Origin: Euptelea pleiosperma
Lineage: Eukaryota; Streptophyta; Magnoliopsida; Ranunculales; Eupteleaceae
Direction: 5' to 3'
NCBI GenBank assembly: GCA_035048495.1
Contig: CM068553.1
Coordinates: 28,668,978-28,732,977 of the forward strand
DNA length: 64,000 nucleotides
Both the position numbers and the translations under genes were made by a program. Shown here in pieces: positions 47,477-57,856 of the stretch (position 1 is the stretch's first letter; each line of letters starts with the position of its first letter). The notes under the pieces are model-generated. The model worked only from the letters and a program-made list of their open reading frames with translations, ran no database searches and had not been told where the DNA came from.

Positions 47477-47710
47477 AGGCTTATGAATGGTGTTGTTGAG
47501 AAGACACGTAAGATTGCTGAAGCAGTTGATGCAATTGGTACAACAAGTATGTGGATCGATATCTGTCACGGTGAGAATTTTGTTTATTAATTTTGGTTGT
47601 GAATTTTTTTCCTACTGTATCTTATGATCATGCATTCTCTGATTACATTATGTAGAGGGTTCTCCCATGATCTCCCTTCACTTCAGCATTTTCGTCTTGC
47701 CTATGTGAAG
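47477..47710 (+). pseudogene. LAS1: LAS1-like pre-rRNA processing gene fragment, two exons
   Basis: Las1 acts in ITS2 cleavage during large ribosomal subunit maturation. Exon one (47477-47570) reads RLMNGVVEKTRKIAEAVDAI then GTTSMWIDICH and ends at GTGAGA. Exon two (47656-47710) follows a TTATGTAG acceptor. It matches the Las1 core (family: R-H-E-x-S-H-x-x-L-P-x-L) only if one missing base in the run of C near 47665 is allowed, and it ends at AAG|GTACAC. Plant homologues have about five more residues after EKTRK and Arg where this copy has Cys. The preceding and following exons are not visible. With a frameshift and only about 150 coding bases, this is a fragment, not a gene. Identification is from family memory of the conserved core. 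Confidence 0.7.
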
Positions 47711-48378
47711 GTACACTATGTTCCTATATGATTCAGTCTATAGGTTTTGTTTTTGTTTTTTTCTCTTCATTTTAAATACTTCTCTAACAGTTCCTCTGAA
47801 TTGTAAGGGTTTGTGTCCAGTACCAGTAAATGCATTAGTTTGAGTTGGCACTGCCCCTATAGGTCCTTATCCCCAAACTAAATGTATCAAGTTGTGTGCC
47901 TAATTTGGATATATATTAGTATATCTTGGAAAATCCAGATGGAAGTATTTTCCATCTCAACTCGCCATTAGCAAAAATTTGTTCTGTTTCAATTATGTCA
48001 TTAACATTTTCACTGAATGGCAATTCAAACCACTTACTGTTGCTAGCCTGTTGCATTCACTTGGTCTGGGGAAATATGCTATTATCTTTCAGGCTGAGGA
48101 AGTGAGTGACCTGCACATGACACAAAAGCATACTTGTAGTTGCAGAATGAAAGTCTGAGACTGTCCTTATTGGATTAGATTTATAAAACTTGATACCATT
48201 AGTTACCTAATTGCCTTGATGGAGTGTGAACCTGACCTGCTATTTACTACAAGTAGAAGTGCTTTTACTTCTTGTTCCCAAACATCCCTTAATTTTTTTT
48301 AGTCTATTTTGATAATGATCTTTTTTTTTTGGACCGAGATACGGTCAGCCAATTCCGAAAAGGACATGATTTGATGTG

Positions 48379-48480
48379 GTCACTGATGTTATGCCTTGGT
48401 TATTAAAGGTTGGGACAGCTGTTGTTACACGAACAGATAAAAGATTAGCATTGGGCAGCCTTGAAGCACTTTATGAGTAG
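48379..48480 (+). pseudogene. P5CS: P5CS (delta-1-pyrroline-5-carboxylate synthetase) single-exon fragment
   Basis: The frame reads VTDVMPWLLKVGTAVVTRTD followed by KRLALGSLEALYE and then TAG. This is the start of the glutamate 5-kinase domain of P5CS, which makes the proline precursor; the family has KVGTAVVTR.DGRLALGRLGALCEQ here. The usual final Gln is TAG (48478-48480) and is followed by GTACAC, consistent with the exon's donor site. Substitutions at conserved Gly and Arg positions show decay. No other P5CS exon is visible nearby. Confidence 0.78.
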
Positions 48481-48696
48481 GTACACATGACATGCAATAT
48501 ATCATTTTTTATTACACACTATCCCCAGATGTAGGGATAATGAGTGTTACTACTGCAGACCATGGAAACCAATCCTTATAGCTTGGTTAGTGTGTGATGG
48601 ACCTAGAAGGGTGAACTTTGTATGCAGTGCAATCCAACTTCCTTGGCTTCTATTACAGGGTACCACCGGCACAGCACCAAGAGAATATGAGTCATG

Positions 48697-50858
48697 TGAT
48701 ATTCGCTCAAAAGTTCTTATTTTAAGCAATTATCCTTTTAGCATTATCACACTCTCCTGCGTAAAATTGTCATTTTTCAACTTTTTTACGTAAGAGTTTA
48801 TCTCATTGCGTAGAACACTCTTTTTCTGCACAAAATGGTCTATTCACATGCATTCATACGCAATTATTTAATCTACATGTGGAGCAGTTTTGTAGAAGTC
48901 TCATTACGTAATTTTTTTTATCGCAGGAGCACTAATCGGACAATTTTGATGGAATACGGGCCCATAATTAATCTCCAGAACCTATGATCATAGCTCAAAA
49001 GCCATTGGGTTAGGAGAAGAAGTTACAAGCCAAATGATGGAAGAACTAGAGAGTCGAAAAAGCTAGAGAGAAAATCGAGAGAGAAGGTGAGCCACGCACC
49101 CCGAGAAGAGATTAAGGAAAATAAAGCTCAATCAACTGACACAAGATGAAGACTTGACCCGTTAGTGAAGCATGGAGAAGACCAAGTCAAATACCAGGAT
49201 TCAAGACCCTCTGCTAGCATTTTCTCTCTATTTTGTGTAGTTTTCTCTCTCCTTTCTCTAAATCCTCATTCTCTCTCTCTATTCTCAATATCAACCATCT
49301 TATCCTCTATCCCTTCGCAATCTCTCAATCCTACGGCCTACCTTGGCTGATCTCCATCATCTGATGATTTGTCCGATCATCACCTTCCACTTCTACCATC
49401 CGATCGTCAGCAGATCATTCGATTATTCCTCCTATCATCTATGTCACCATCTTAGAAATCTAATGGCCCTCATCATTCCATGTTCATGGGCCAAAGCCGA
49501 ACTAAAATATGAGCCCATTATCAATGAGCCATTTATTGGACCCCACATCCTTGCTTAATTTAAGGTGGGCTCCACGGTTCTTGAGCAAACCCTTTTCTCC
49601 CACAAGATTCTAAATTTGCATTTTTTCAAAAAAAGATTCTTTAAAAGTACTTTTGGGAATGACTTATAAAAAAACTAAGAAAATTGTGGAACATTGGAAA
49701 CAATTTTCAAAAACAAAAAAGATTAAGATTTCCAAAAGAGGAATTTTGTAAAAAGGGGAGAGAAAACGTTTTTAACCTAACGGTTTCTAAAAAAAAAGAA
49801 AAAGGAGAAGAAGGAAAGAAGGAGGGGGGAGAAGTTTTTTAGAAACCGTGGGTTTCTAGTATGGGAACCCACAGTTCCTACATAAAGGCTCCACGTTTTC
49901 CCCATTCTCCCTCCTACATTTTTTGCCAAAAAGCTCTAAAACCTAAGCTGCCCGCTGCCCCCCCCCCCTTACATTCTCACCAAGCCGTTGCCACCCTTCT
50001 TCCTCTTCTTCATCGTTTTCAATTCAAAAACCAAAAAAAAAAAAAATAGAAAATAGAAAAGAGAAAAGAGAAGAGGAGAATAGAAGAAGAAGGAGAAGGT
50101 ACCTACCTGCTCCTTGTGCACGCCTCCATCATCCACCAACCGTTCCACTCCACTGCTGCATCTCCATTAACGCCTCCACTTCACTGCCCTCTACCGCTTG
50201 CTGCACAACCAAGGAATCTCCACGTTCGGATCCATCACTTGCCGCCCCACCAGCAACACCATCATCATCTCATCCTTATTGCACCACCTTACACCCACGT
50301 ATCAACCTCCCCTTTGCTGCCTCACAAGCAGATCATTATCTCAACTGGCAACAAGCATCTCCTTCTCCACCTTTCGGGCTCTCAAAAAGTGATGTGCATC
50401 GCGGTTTGTTAGCTTTTATCTCTTCATTTTCTTTATTTCTCAATTTTTTGCTATCTTCTTTAAGGCTTTCTAGGACTATAATTTCAGTAAAGTTGGATTG
50501 ATAACTGCAATTTGTAAGCTCCATTTCTTTCTTAATAAAAGTTGGAATATTTATTTTCTTTTTATGTTTCATTGTTATTCTCTCTTTCATGGCTGTTAGT
50601 AAATTTTGATCAGGCCTCACATAAAAGTGTTTTAAACTAATTATTCACCACTTTCAACTCTCCAACAATTGCAAGTAAAAAAAAATTGTCATTTTATGTG
50701 TTTGAATTGCGCAAGCTAACCCGGAGTGCGGATCGACATCCGACATGAATCCCTATGCAAATCTCATCTTTTTACAAGATAAAAGTCTCGGATTAATTAC
50801 AAAATATGTTGGAATTAGGGTTTCCATAACCAACGACGCGAAAAAAAACCTACTTTCA
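48697..50858 (+). repeat. Solo LTR L (2162 bp)
   Basis: TGATATTCGCTC..CCTACTTTCA flanked by TCATG (48692-48696) and TCCTG (50859-50863), one mismatch. It has a short A-rich middle and no clear GGAGTTGCAG inverted repeat, making it the most divergent subfamily seen. The 3' block GAGTGCGGATCGACATCCGACA and the terminal hairpin are kept. Confidence 0.83.
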
Positions 50859-50863
50859 TCCTG

Positions 50864-51411
50864 CAACACTCATCTTGAGGCAACCCACATGCCAAATTAC
50901 TTCGTATTTGTTTATGTTTAGTGTCAGTGCACCTTAGCTTAGCTTGTTGAATGGGAGATAATTAGTGAATTTGGAATTTAAAATATGTTGGGATGATGGG
51001 TTTTAAATGTGTTCATTTCTTTTCGTTTCCTTTTTTCATTTCTAATTTCACAAGGGAAGTAGAATTCATGAATATATAATAGATGACACTTATAGGCAAG
51101 GAAGAAATAACAAAATAATAGATACATGTCACTTACAGGTAGCCCTCTATTTCTGTTCATGGACATGAAATCTTTTTATTTTTGATTGTTCAATATCTAA
51201 ATTTTTGTCCACTATAACGCCTGAACACTCTATTTTTCCAAGTTGCCTACATTGATTTAGTTTGAGATTGTTGAACTCTCTTTTTTTCTTTGGTTTTTTT
51301 CCTTTTTTTTGTATAATCTATTATCCTATGTGTTTTGTATTTATGGCATTTTGTTTTTCTCCTCTTTTGTATCTTTCAAATGCAAGCTAATATTCAATGT
51401 CCTTCTGTCAG
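50864..51411. other. Flanking sequence without recognisable feature
   Basis: A/T-rich and T-rich sequence between solo LTR L and the exon-like piece at 51412. Nothing supported on either strand. Confidence 0.45.
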
Positions 51412-51508
51412 AAACATGCAGGTTCCTAAGGCTATTGATTTTGCATTGAAGGGACAGAGTGATTCAGATATCAACAATGTGAAGCTTAAAGAGGATCCGT
51501 GGACCTAG
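51412..51508 (+). pseudogene. Unidentified exon-like fragment
   Basis: A pyrimidine-rich acceptor (CCTTCTGTCAG) precedes an open stretch reading MQVPKAIDFALKGQSDSDIN then NVKLKEDPWT and TAG, followed directly by GTAATA, a donor-like site. It looks like a spliced exon whose terminal codon is mutated or split. I do not recognise the protein. It is the fourth exon-like piece within 5.4 kb. Confidence 0.35.
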
Positions 51509-52065
51509 GTAATAATTTATTACTTTTTACATAATAATGAGGTAATAGTTGATAATGTGATGGAATATTTTATGATTCGTATCGTACTATCAAATACTTA
51601 TAGACAAGTAGAGAATGCATATTATCTAATGTTATATTCGTTGCATAAAAAACTTCAATTGTAAAAGGTAGAACTCATAACGTATGGAAAATGTTAATTT
51701 AATATCTTGCGACTAAGGAAAGCAAATACAAAACAGAATTTGTGTTCCAGAATCCGTATCGTATTGAACTCTAACATAGGTACTTCGCTTATTTAGAAGA
51801 ATAGTATTAATGGTAGAAATTGGGCTATGATAGTACAGATTTGGGAGGGATAACAATAGGTCCCCATTTATATAAAGTAGAATACTAGGCTTCTAACATG
51901 TTATTTGGTCTGCAATGATAGAAATTTGACTATTAGAGCTTTGTTATTCTAAGTTTATCTACATCCAGATAGTAGGTACTATATAAATTTGACTATTAGA
52001 CTGTACTATATCTAGCTTATTTGTAGTAAATGGGCTATGATCTAAAAGCAATTTTTTTTTTATTC
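51509..52065. other. A/T-rich stretch, no gene seen
   Basis: No supported coding sequence. It could be the interior of the CACTA element whose right end follows. Confidence 0.4.
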
Positions 52066-52415
52066 TTTTTAACATTTTGCAACGGCTCAAAACCGTTGCA
52101 AAATAATATTTAGAGGTTTTACCACATAATTTTGAAACGGTTCATAACCGTTGCAATAGATAATTTCACAATGGTTTTGAAGGAAACGGTTCAAAACTGT
52201 TGTGAATAATTTCTTTGCAATGGCTATTTCTAAATTTTGCATTGCAACAGTTATAAACCGTTTCTAGTTTCGCAACGGCTAATTGCCGTTGCAAATCTAT
52301 TTCCAATGTGTGAATATTAAGCACAAATGCAACTGTTATGAACCGTAGCAAACCATTTTGAAACGCCATTTGCAACGGTCTAAAATCATTGCAAATTGGC
52401 TATTTTGGTGTAGTG
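52066..52415 (-). mobile_element. CACTA (En/Spm) transposon terminus with subterminal repeats
   Basis: The right end reads, on the minus strand, CACTACACCAAAATAGCC, a typical CACTA terminal inverted repeat. About eight copies of a short GCAACGGT-like word lie inward in both orientations, often paired as GCAACGGnnnnAACCGTTGC; such subterminal arrays are where CACTA transposase binds. No left end (CACTAC in plus orientation) is visible in the window, so the element is truncated or its left end has decayed. Confidence 0.72.
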
Positions 52416-53129
52416 TCACCTACAGCATTAAGTAATCAGATTTTTTATATATATATATCAGAGTCATACAAATTTTGCTACATCCACTTGATGTAGCTCT
52501 TTTCATGGAAAACTATCGCAAAAGAAGGCCAACAGTCGGATTATAATTGCAATTTCAAAATCAATTGAGGGCAGGACCACAACTAATTTAAAGTCATGAA
52601 AAGTAAGTTTATTCCTGATTCCCATAGAGTACTAGATTTGTTACCTTTATCACATCCAGTCCCAACCAATGCCAGTCAATCTGCATGTGAATTAACAAGT
52701 TAAAACTTATGAACATCCACTAACTGGGAATTAGTAAAGATCTAGTTTCAATTTACCTTGTGTCAAGTCCTGGTTCTAGAATTTTCTAGTCAATGCCCAT
52801 CATATTAAAATCAATTGTGCAATACACAACTTTAAAACAAAATCCTAACAAGACACAAAACATTTTTTATTTTTAAATTTTCTATTTTTGTTTTTAAATA
52901 TATGACCTCAAAGTAATGCAAATAAGCAAAGGTCTAAAACAAATAAAAAGCCATAAAGAAAACAAAACCACACACCAACTCTCAAAAGATATGAAAATAA
53001 CAAAATAGAGTAGACTATGAAGAACCACAACTATTCACGCAATGGGACAAGTGCCACTAGACTCCTTAAGGAGTTCATTTCAAATGGAAACGAGATTCTT
53101 TCGTACCCACATGATTTTATATTTTTTAG
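52416..53129. other. Stretch without supported gene
   Basis: A/T-rich; contains a (TA) run at about 52447-52458. Nothing else recognisable. Confidence 0.45.
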
Positions 53130-53662
53130 GTGGGTTCTGCTTCTTCACAAATTGTATATGCGATAAAGGAAGGTGATCTTTCTCTTTATATTTCTCTTCC
53201 TCCTATTCTGAGCCCTTTGAGCTTGGGTGTCCTCAAATTTCATAAGGTTTACAATTTTTCTTCTCAAGGCATCCGACTTTTGATGCAAGGCTGTCATTTT
53301 ATAGAGTAGCTCTCTGTGGTTCTTATATGATTTTCTCTTTGGAGGAACCATGGTATCTCTCCTCTTTTAGAAGTAATTCTTACTCAAGCGACCTCTAGCC
53401 TTACAGTAATTACAAATAGGTGCACAAATAATTGGTATGGGTCTAGGTTGGTCAACCTGTGGTGTGAAAGGAACTTTGGCTTTTACAAATTTAGTTCCTG
53501 AAGACAATGGGATATTAGCATTATCAACATATCTAAGTCCTCGTTTGTCTCAATCTCTTTGTCTGACACTTAGAATCTTATTTAATTTTTCAGTGCTTTG
53601 AGAAATATAAGGCAAGTCATTTTTCAGTTGAGTTAGATCAAGTTCAAGTGACTTTCTCTTCT
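53130..53662 (-). pseudogene. Decayed Copia-type gag, C-terminal part
   Basis: Minus-strand reading frames give, in order, a degraded zinc knuckle (CNYCKARGRLSKNYF, two Cys kept, His and last Cys lost), then KSYKNHRELLYKMTALHQKS and further basic residues, then MWVRK. This order resembles the tail of Gag in SIRE-like Copia elements. Many stops and frameshifts. It continues on the other side of solo LTR M at 56339. Confidence 0.5.
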
Positions 53663-53667
53663 CCAGA

Positions 53668-54636
53668 TGATATTCGCTCAAAAGTGCTTATTTTAAGCAC
53701 TTATCCTGTTAGCGTTATCGCACTCTCCTACGTAAAACTGCTCTAATTATCCACTTTTCTACATAAGAGTCTATCTCATTGCGTAAAACACACTTTTCTG
53801 GACGAAATGGTATATTTGCATGCATTAAACACATTTTCGGAAGTCTAAATATTAAGCCGTTCTGATAAAGTCTCATTACGCGCTTCTTCTGTCGCAGGAA
53901 ACCCCGATGGGACGATTTTCGAGACTTGTGGGCCCAAATCGATCATGAAAGCCCATTATCAAAGCTTAACAAGCCCACATGCTATAACTAGAAGATATGG
54001 GCCAAATATGGGCTGAATAAGATGACCAAAAAGTCGGCCCAAAGAACGAAGAGAGTAGGAGAGCCAATGACCAAGAGACGGACCAAAGCGTTTAAAGCCA
54101 CATGAGTCAGCAAAGAATGATGGTCGACTCTACTGGAGAAGCGTGAGGATGGTCACAGTGAAGAACAGGGTTCCAGACCCTCCGCCAGTGCTTTTTTTCT
54201 ATTTTTTTTGATACTTTTTCTCTCATCTCTCCTTATTCTCTCTCTCTCTTCATCTCTCGATCCTCGAATCTACTGACCTAACCCCAGAACTCCTGCCTAT
54301 CAGCTCTATCTCATCTCCCTTAGCTTTCTGACCGTTGGATCTTCCATCGGACCGTTGGATCTTGAATCGGACCGTTGGATCTCTCTAGATCCGTCGATCT
54401 ACCAATCTGAGTCCCAATCAAGTCACCATCCATCCGATCGCCATCAGACTGTCTGTCACATCATTCTGTGAGATGATGGACATCATCAACCCATGAGGGC
54501 CAATAGCCGGGCCCATCTTCATCGACCCGCTGACCGACCAGTTAGTGGACCCCGCGAATTTCAAAAATAATTTTAATTAAATGGGGGGTCCACTAATTGG
54601 GGAGATTCCCCATAGAAAAGTAGGTTTTTACTTAAA

Positions 54637-54683
<47 letters not shown>

Positions 54684-56333
54684 ATTTTCAAAAAATACCC
54701 TATTTCCATTAATGGAAATAGGGAGCTTTATAAGAGGAGGGAGAAGGGTTCGTTCGAACCCTAATCCCCCCCCTTTCTCTTCCATTCTCTCCCCCTATCA
54801 ATCCCGCACAGATCTCTTCTCCTTCTGGCCCCATCTTCCCTTTCTTCTGCTGCTTCTTCTTCGTCTTCTTAGCTCGCCGGAGTTGCAGACAGCAACTCCG
54901 ATCGTCGTCTCCACCGCCAGCACGTCGTCCTCCCCCCTCTCCTCCTATCCGTCTTCTTCCTCTTCGTTTTCTTCTTCTTCCTCGTCGTTTTCTTCTTCTT
55001 CTTATCCTCAGACTCCTTCTTCTTCTTTTCTTTTAATTCCACCGGAGTTGCAGGTGCAACTCCGGTCGTCTTCTACGGCGATAAGCTCGCCGGAAACCTC
55101 CGTTACAGCTGCTATACCCTGCTGCCCCTAACACCATTCCAACAGACAACACCTAGCAGGTCCGTCCGCCCTCTCCGTTGCTACACATCTCTATTCCGGT
55201 GGCCGTCCATTCCATTCTCCTCCCCGTTGACGCCTTCATCACCACCGAACTGCCCCACCATCTCCTTCGTTCTTCCTTTCTCCCTCTCCTCAGACCCTAG
55301 CTGTCACCCTCTTCCTCTACTTTACCGTCTTCTTCAAAGCCCAAGAAATTGAAAAATAAAAGAAAGAGAGAAAGAAGGAAGAAGAAGGAAGGAGGAAGCC
55401 GTTAGGCTCCTCCCCTTAGACCTCTCCTTGCAGGTGGAGCACTGCCAAACCACAGCCGTTGCACCTCCTTCCTCGCCTGCGAGCACCACCTGAAATCACC
55501 ACCTGTTGATCTCTCAACGCACCAGCAGCATCTCAGCCATCCTATGCCCCCATCCAGTCGTTATATCCACCACGATTCACATCATCCCATTGCTGCCGCC
55601 TCCTCCACAAACGGGTGGAGAACCACCTCGATCTGTCCACCATCTCCTTGCTGCCCTTCTCTATTGTTGCATCTGCAACTCTTAATGGTTCGGGCTCCTC
55701 CACAGCCTCGCAAGTGGCTGTCTTGCCACCTCCTCAAGGGTTTTGCTCCTCTCTCTCACGAACTTGCAACCAGCAAGAACATACATCTTGGCCAGTGCAA
55801 TCATGCACTTGATTGGTCATGTTAATGGGCGATCTCCAATCCTTTGTGCCCGGAGCACCACCAGCTACCCGAAAGCTTCCCTTCCCACTCACCAAGCCTA
55901 TCCCTACGCCGATGCAATTAACATCGGTAAGTCACAAAGGTAAACTTTCTCTCTCCCTTCTCCTTCTAAATCTCTCCCTCTCTAGAAGTTTCTCTCTCTA
56001 GATTCCTCCACTTTCTCTCTCTAGTTCTCTCCTTCTCCCTCTAGTTTATTCTTTTCTTTATGCTTTATAATTTAGTTGTTTTCACTTGATTGTAAGAGAC
56101 ATGTTCGATTGAATGAAGTTGATTTGAATAATATTATGTTCCATTCTCTGCAAATTTCCCGTCATTTTATGTTCATTATCGCGCTAATCTGACTAATCCC
56201 GAGTGCGGATCGACATCCGACACTAGCCACTATGCAAAACTGCTCATTTTACAGGTTAAAATTCTCGGATAATTACAAATATTGTTGAAGTTAGGGTTTC
56301 CGTAACCAACGACGCGGAATTATCCTACTTTCA
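53668..56333 (+). repeat. Solo LTR M (2666 bp)
   Basis: TGATATTCGCTC..CCTACTTTCA with perfect CCAGA duplications at 53663-53667 and 56334-56338. It is the same subfamily as element D: 26-bp palindrome (54698-54723), TATA-like TTTATAAG, the GGGTTCGttCGAACCC repeat, and inverted repeats at 54877-54900 and 55041-55066. A (TA) microsatellite occupies about 54644-54680. Inserted in the Copia gag remnant. Confidence 0.92.
54698..54761 (+). promoter_or_regulatory. Putative core promoter of LTR M
   Basis: A 26-bp perfect palindrome (54698-54723), then TTTATAAG (54727-54734), then the inverted repeat GGGTTCGttCGAACCC (54746-54761) at the distance expected for a start site. The order is the same in both LTRs of D, where the TATA word is TTTAAAAG. 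Confidence 0.5.
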
Positions 56334-56338
56334 CCAGA

Positions 56339-56803
56339 CAATGCTAATAATTAGATTTAAAAAAATTTACTTTGTCTTTAAGGCAGGCTTTCTCTTCTTC
56401 AAGTTGTCTAGAAATAGTTCCATATTTTTCATGTTGACATTCAAGAGATTTCTAGCATCTGTACAAGTTTAAAACTTACATTCGAAGAACTTGTTTCTCT
56501 CTTGAAGAGATTTCTTCTCTCCCCTAAGCTGACCAACTAGCGCAGATTCATTACTTTCTAGTTTAAAATCAATATTTTCAGAGTCAAGAAATGCAACCCT
56601 ATTAGTCAATTTCTTATTGGCTTTTATCAGCATACAACTTTCTTTATACAATGCTCTATAAGCAGTTTAAAGATTATCTTGATCTTCACTGTCTGAGTTA
56701 CTACGCATATTCACATTAAACCACTCTTTTTGCATCTTTAAAGATATATGAGAAAATAGACTGTACACTGGAACTCACTCGGGTGATTAAACCGTTAATG
56801 AGT
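56339..56803 (-). pseudogene. Decayed Copia-type gag, N-terminal and coiled-coil part
   Basis: On the minus strand, just after the primer site, come MQKEWFNVNMRSNSDSEDQD and, after a stop, ALYKESCMLIKANKKLTNRV with further Leu/Lys/Glu heptad-like sequence. This fits the coiled-coil segment of SIRE-type Copia Gag. Several stops; clearly dead. Confidence 0.5.
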
Positions 56804-56820
56804 GGCATGTTCTGATACCA
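56804..56820 (-). promoter_or_regulatory. Primer binding site of the Copia remnant
   Basis: Minus strand TGGTATCAGAACATGCC, close to TGGTATCAGAGC, the complement of initiator tRNA-Met used by Copia elements. Two bases upstream the LTR ends GGTTATTTCA. Confidence 0.7.
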
Positions 56821-56822
56821 AT

Positions 56823-56880
56823 TGAAATAACCGTTCGTTCTCTTTTGCACAGAATACCTAGAAGTAGGGGTTGATTAGGT
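56823..56880 (-). repeat. Copia LTR end, short remnant
   Basis: Reads TGAAATAACCG on the plus strand from the PBS outwards, that is, the 3' end of a minus-strand Copia LTR. It is lost after about 58 bases where family LTR sequence (F) begins. Confidence 0.5.
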
Positions 56881-57856
56881 ATCTCTCATATCTCCTAATT
56901 CTCTCTCTCTTCTACACTTCAACCAGTCGATCATTTGATCGACCATCCGATTGTCATTCTCACCACACAATCTCTCCCCCGTCACCCATCTAATCCCTCA
57001 TTAGGCCAATCATCATCATCATAATTCTTTCATCCCTCAAATCCACCGTTCGATCGCCATCCAATCTACTGTCTGATCATCCGATCTCTCTGATCGTCAT
57101 CGATAGCACCCGATCGACCACCATCTCAACCATCCTTCCCTATTGATCCCATGACTCCCATCTTTTTTATCTCTCTCTCTCACAAAAGAGAAGAAAACCT
57201 TAAGGGTGTGTTTGATTGCACGGAAGATATGGTTATGGGTAGTTGTGTTTTCCCAAGGAAAATGTAATTTTCCCTTTTGGCAAACAAACACACCCTAAGA
57301 AAAAAAATAAAAAATTAGAAACCGTGAGTTTCTAAGAGGGAAACCCATGGTTTCTCTCTTTAAAAAGGCTCTCATTCTAACCCTAATCTCATCTCTCCCT
57401 TCTTCTTCTTCTTCTTCTTATTCTTCTTCTTCTTCTTCTTCTTCATCCTTCTTCTCCAGCCAGCCGCCTGCAACTCCGGTGGACTGGTTCGGCGTTCTCC
57501 CTTCTCCACATCTTCTTCTTCTTCTTCATCCCTACCTACTATTCTTTGTTGAAGCACCATCAATCGACCTCCAACAAACCGGAGTTGCAGACCTGCAACT
57601 CTAGTCGGCAGCCACCTCTTGCACCACCACGATTCAGATCTCCATCCTCTCCAAAATCGCCTGCACCCTCTCATGATCTCTTCCTCTTCTCTTTCCTCAC
57701 AACTTAAGCCGTCTCTCTCTCAGTTTCTAATCCTCACCACCACTCTCTATCTTCTTTGAGCAGACCTACAACTCCGACAGGTCTGCAACACCACAGGGCT
57801 CTACCACATATCCTCTCTTCTCTCCTACCATGTCTTCAACCAGCAAGGTGGCTACA
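56881..57856 (+). repeat. Element F LTR, first piece, 5'-truncated
   Basis: Starts inside the CT-rich zone of a family LTR (no TGATATTCGC start). It contains GGGTGTGTTTGATTGC / AACACACCCTAAG inverted words at about 57207-57298, TTC microsatellites and an inverted repeat GGAGTTGCAG-acc-TGCAACTC (57579-57604). Split by solo LTR H; continues at 60664. Left boundary is approximate. Confidence 0.6.

Noticed and set aside
53145..53351. Basic 68-codon minus ORF as a small host gene
   Set aside because: Position between a decayed zinc knuckle and MWVRK fits the tail of Copia Gag better.
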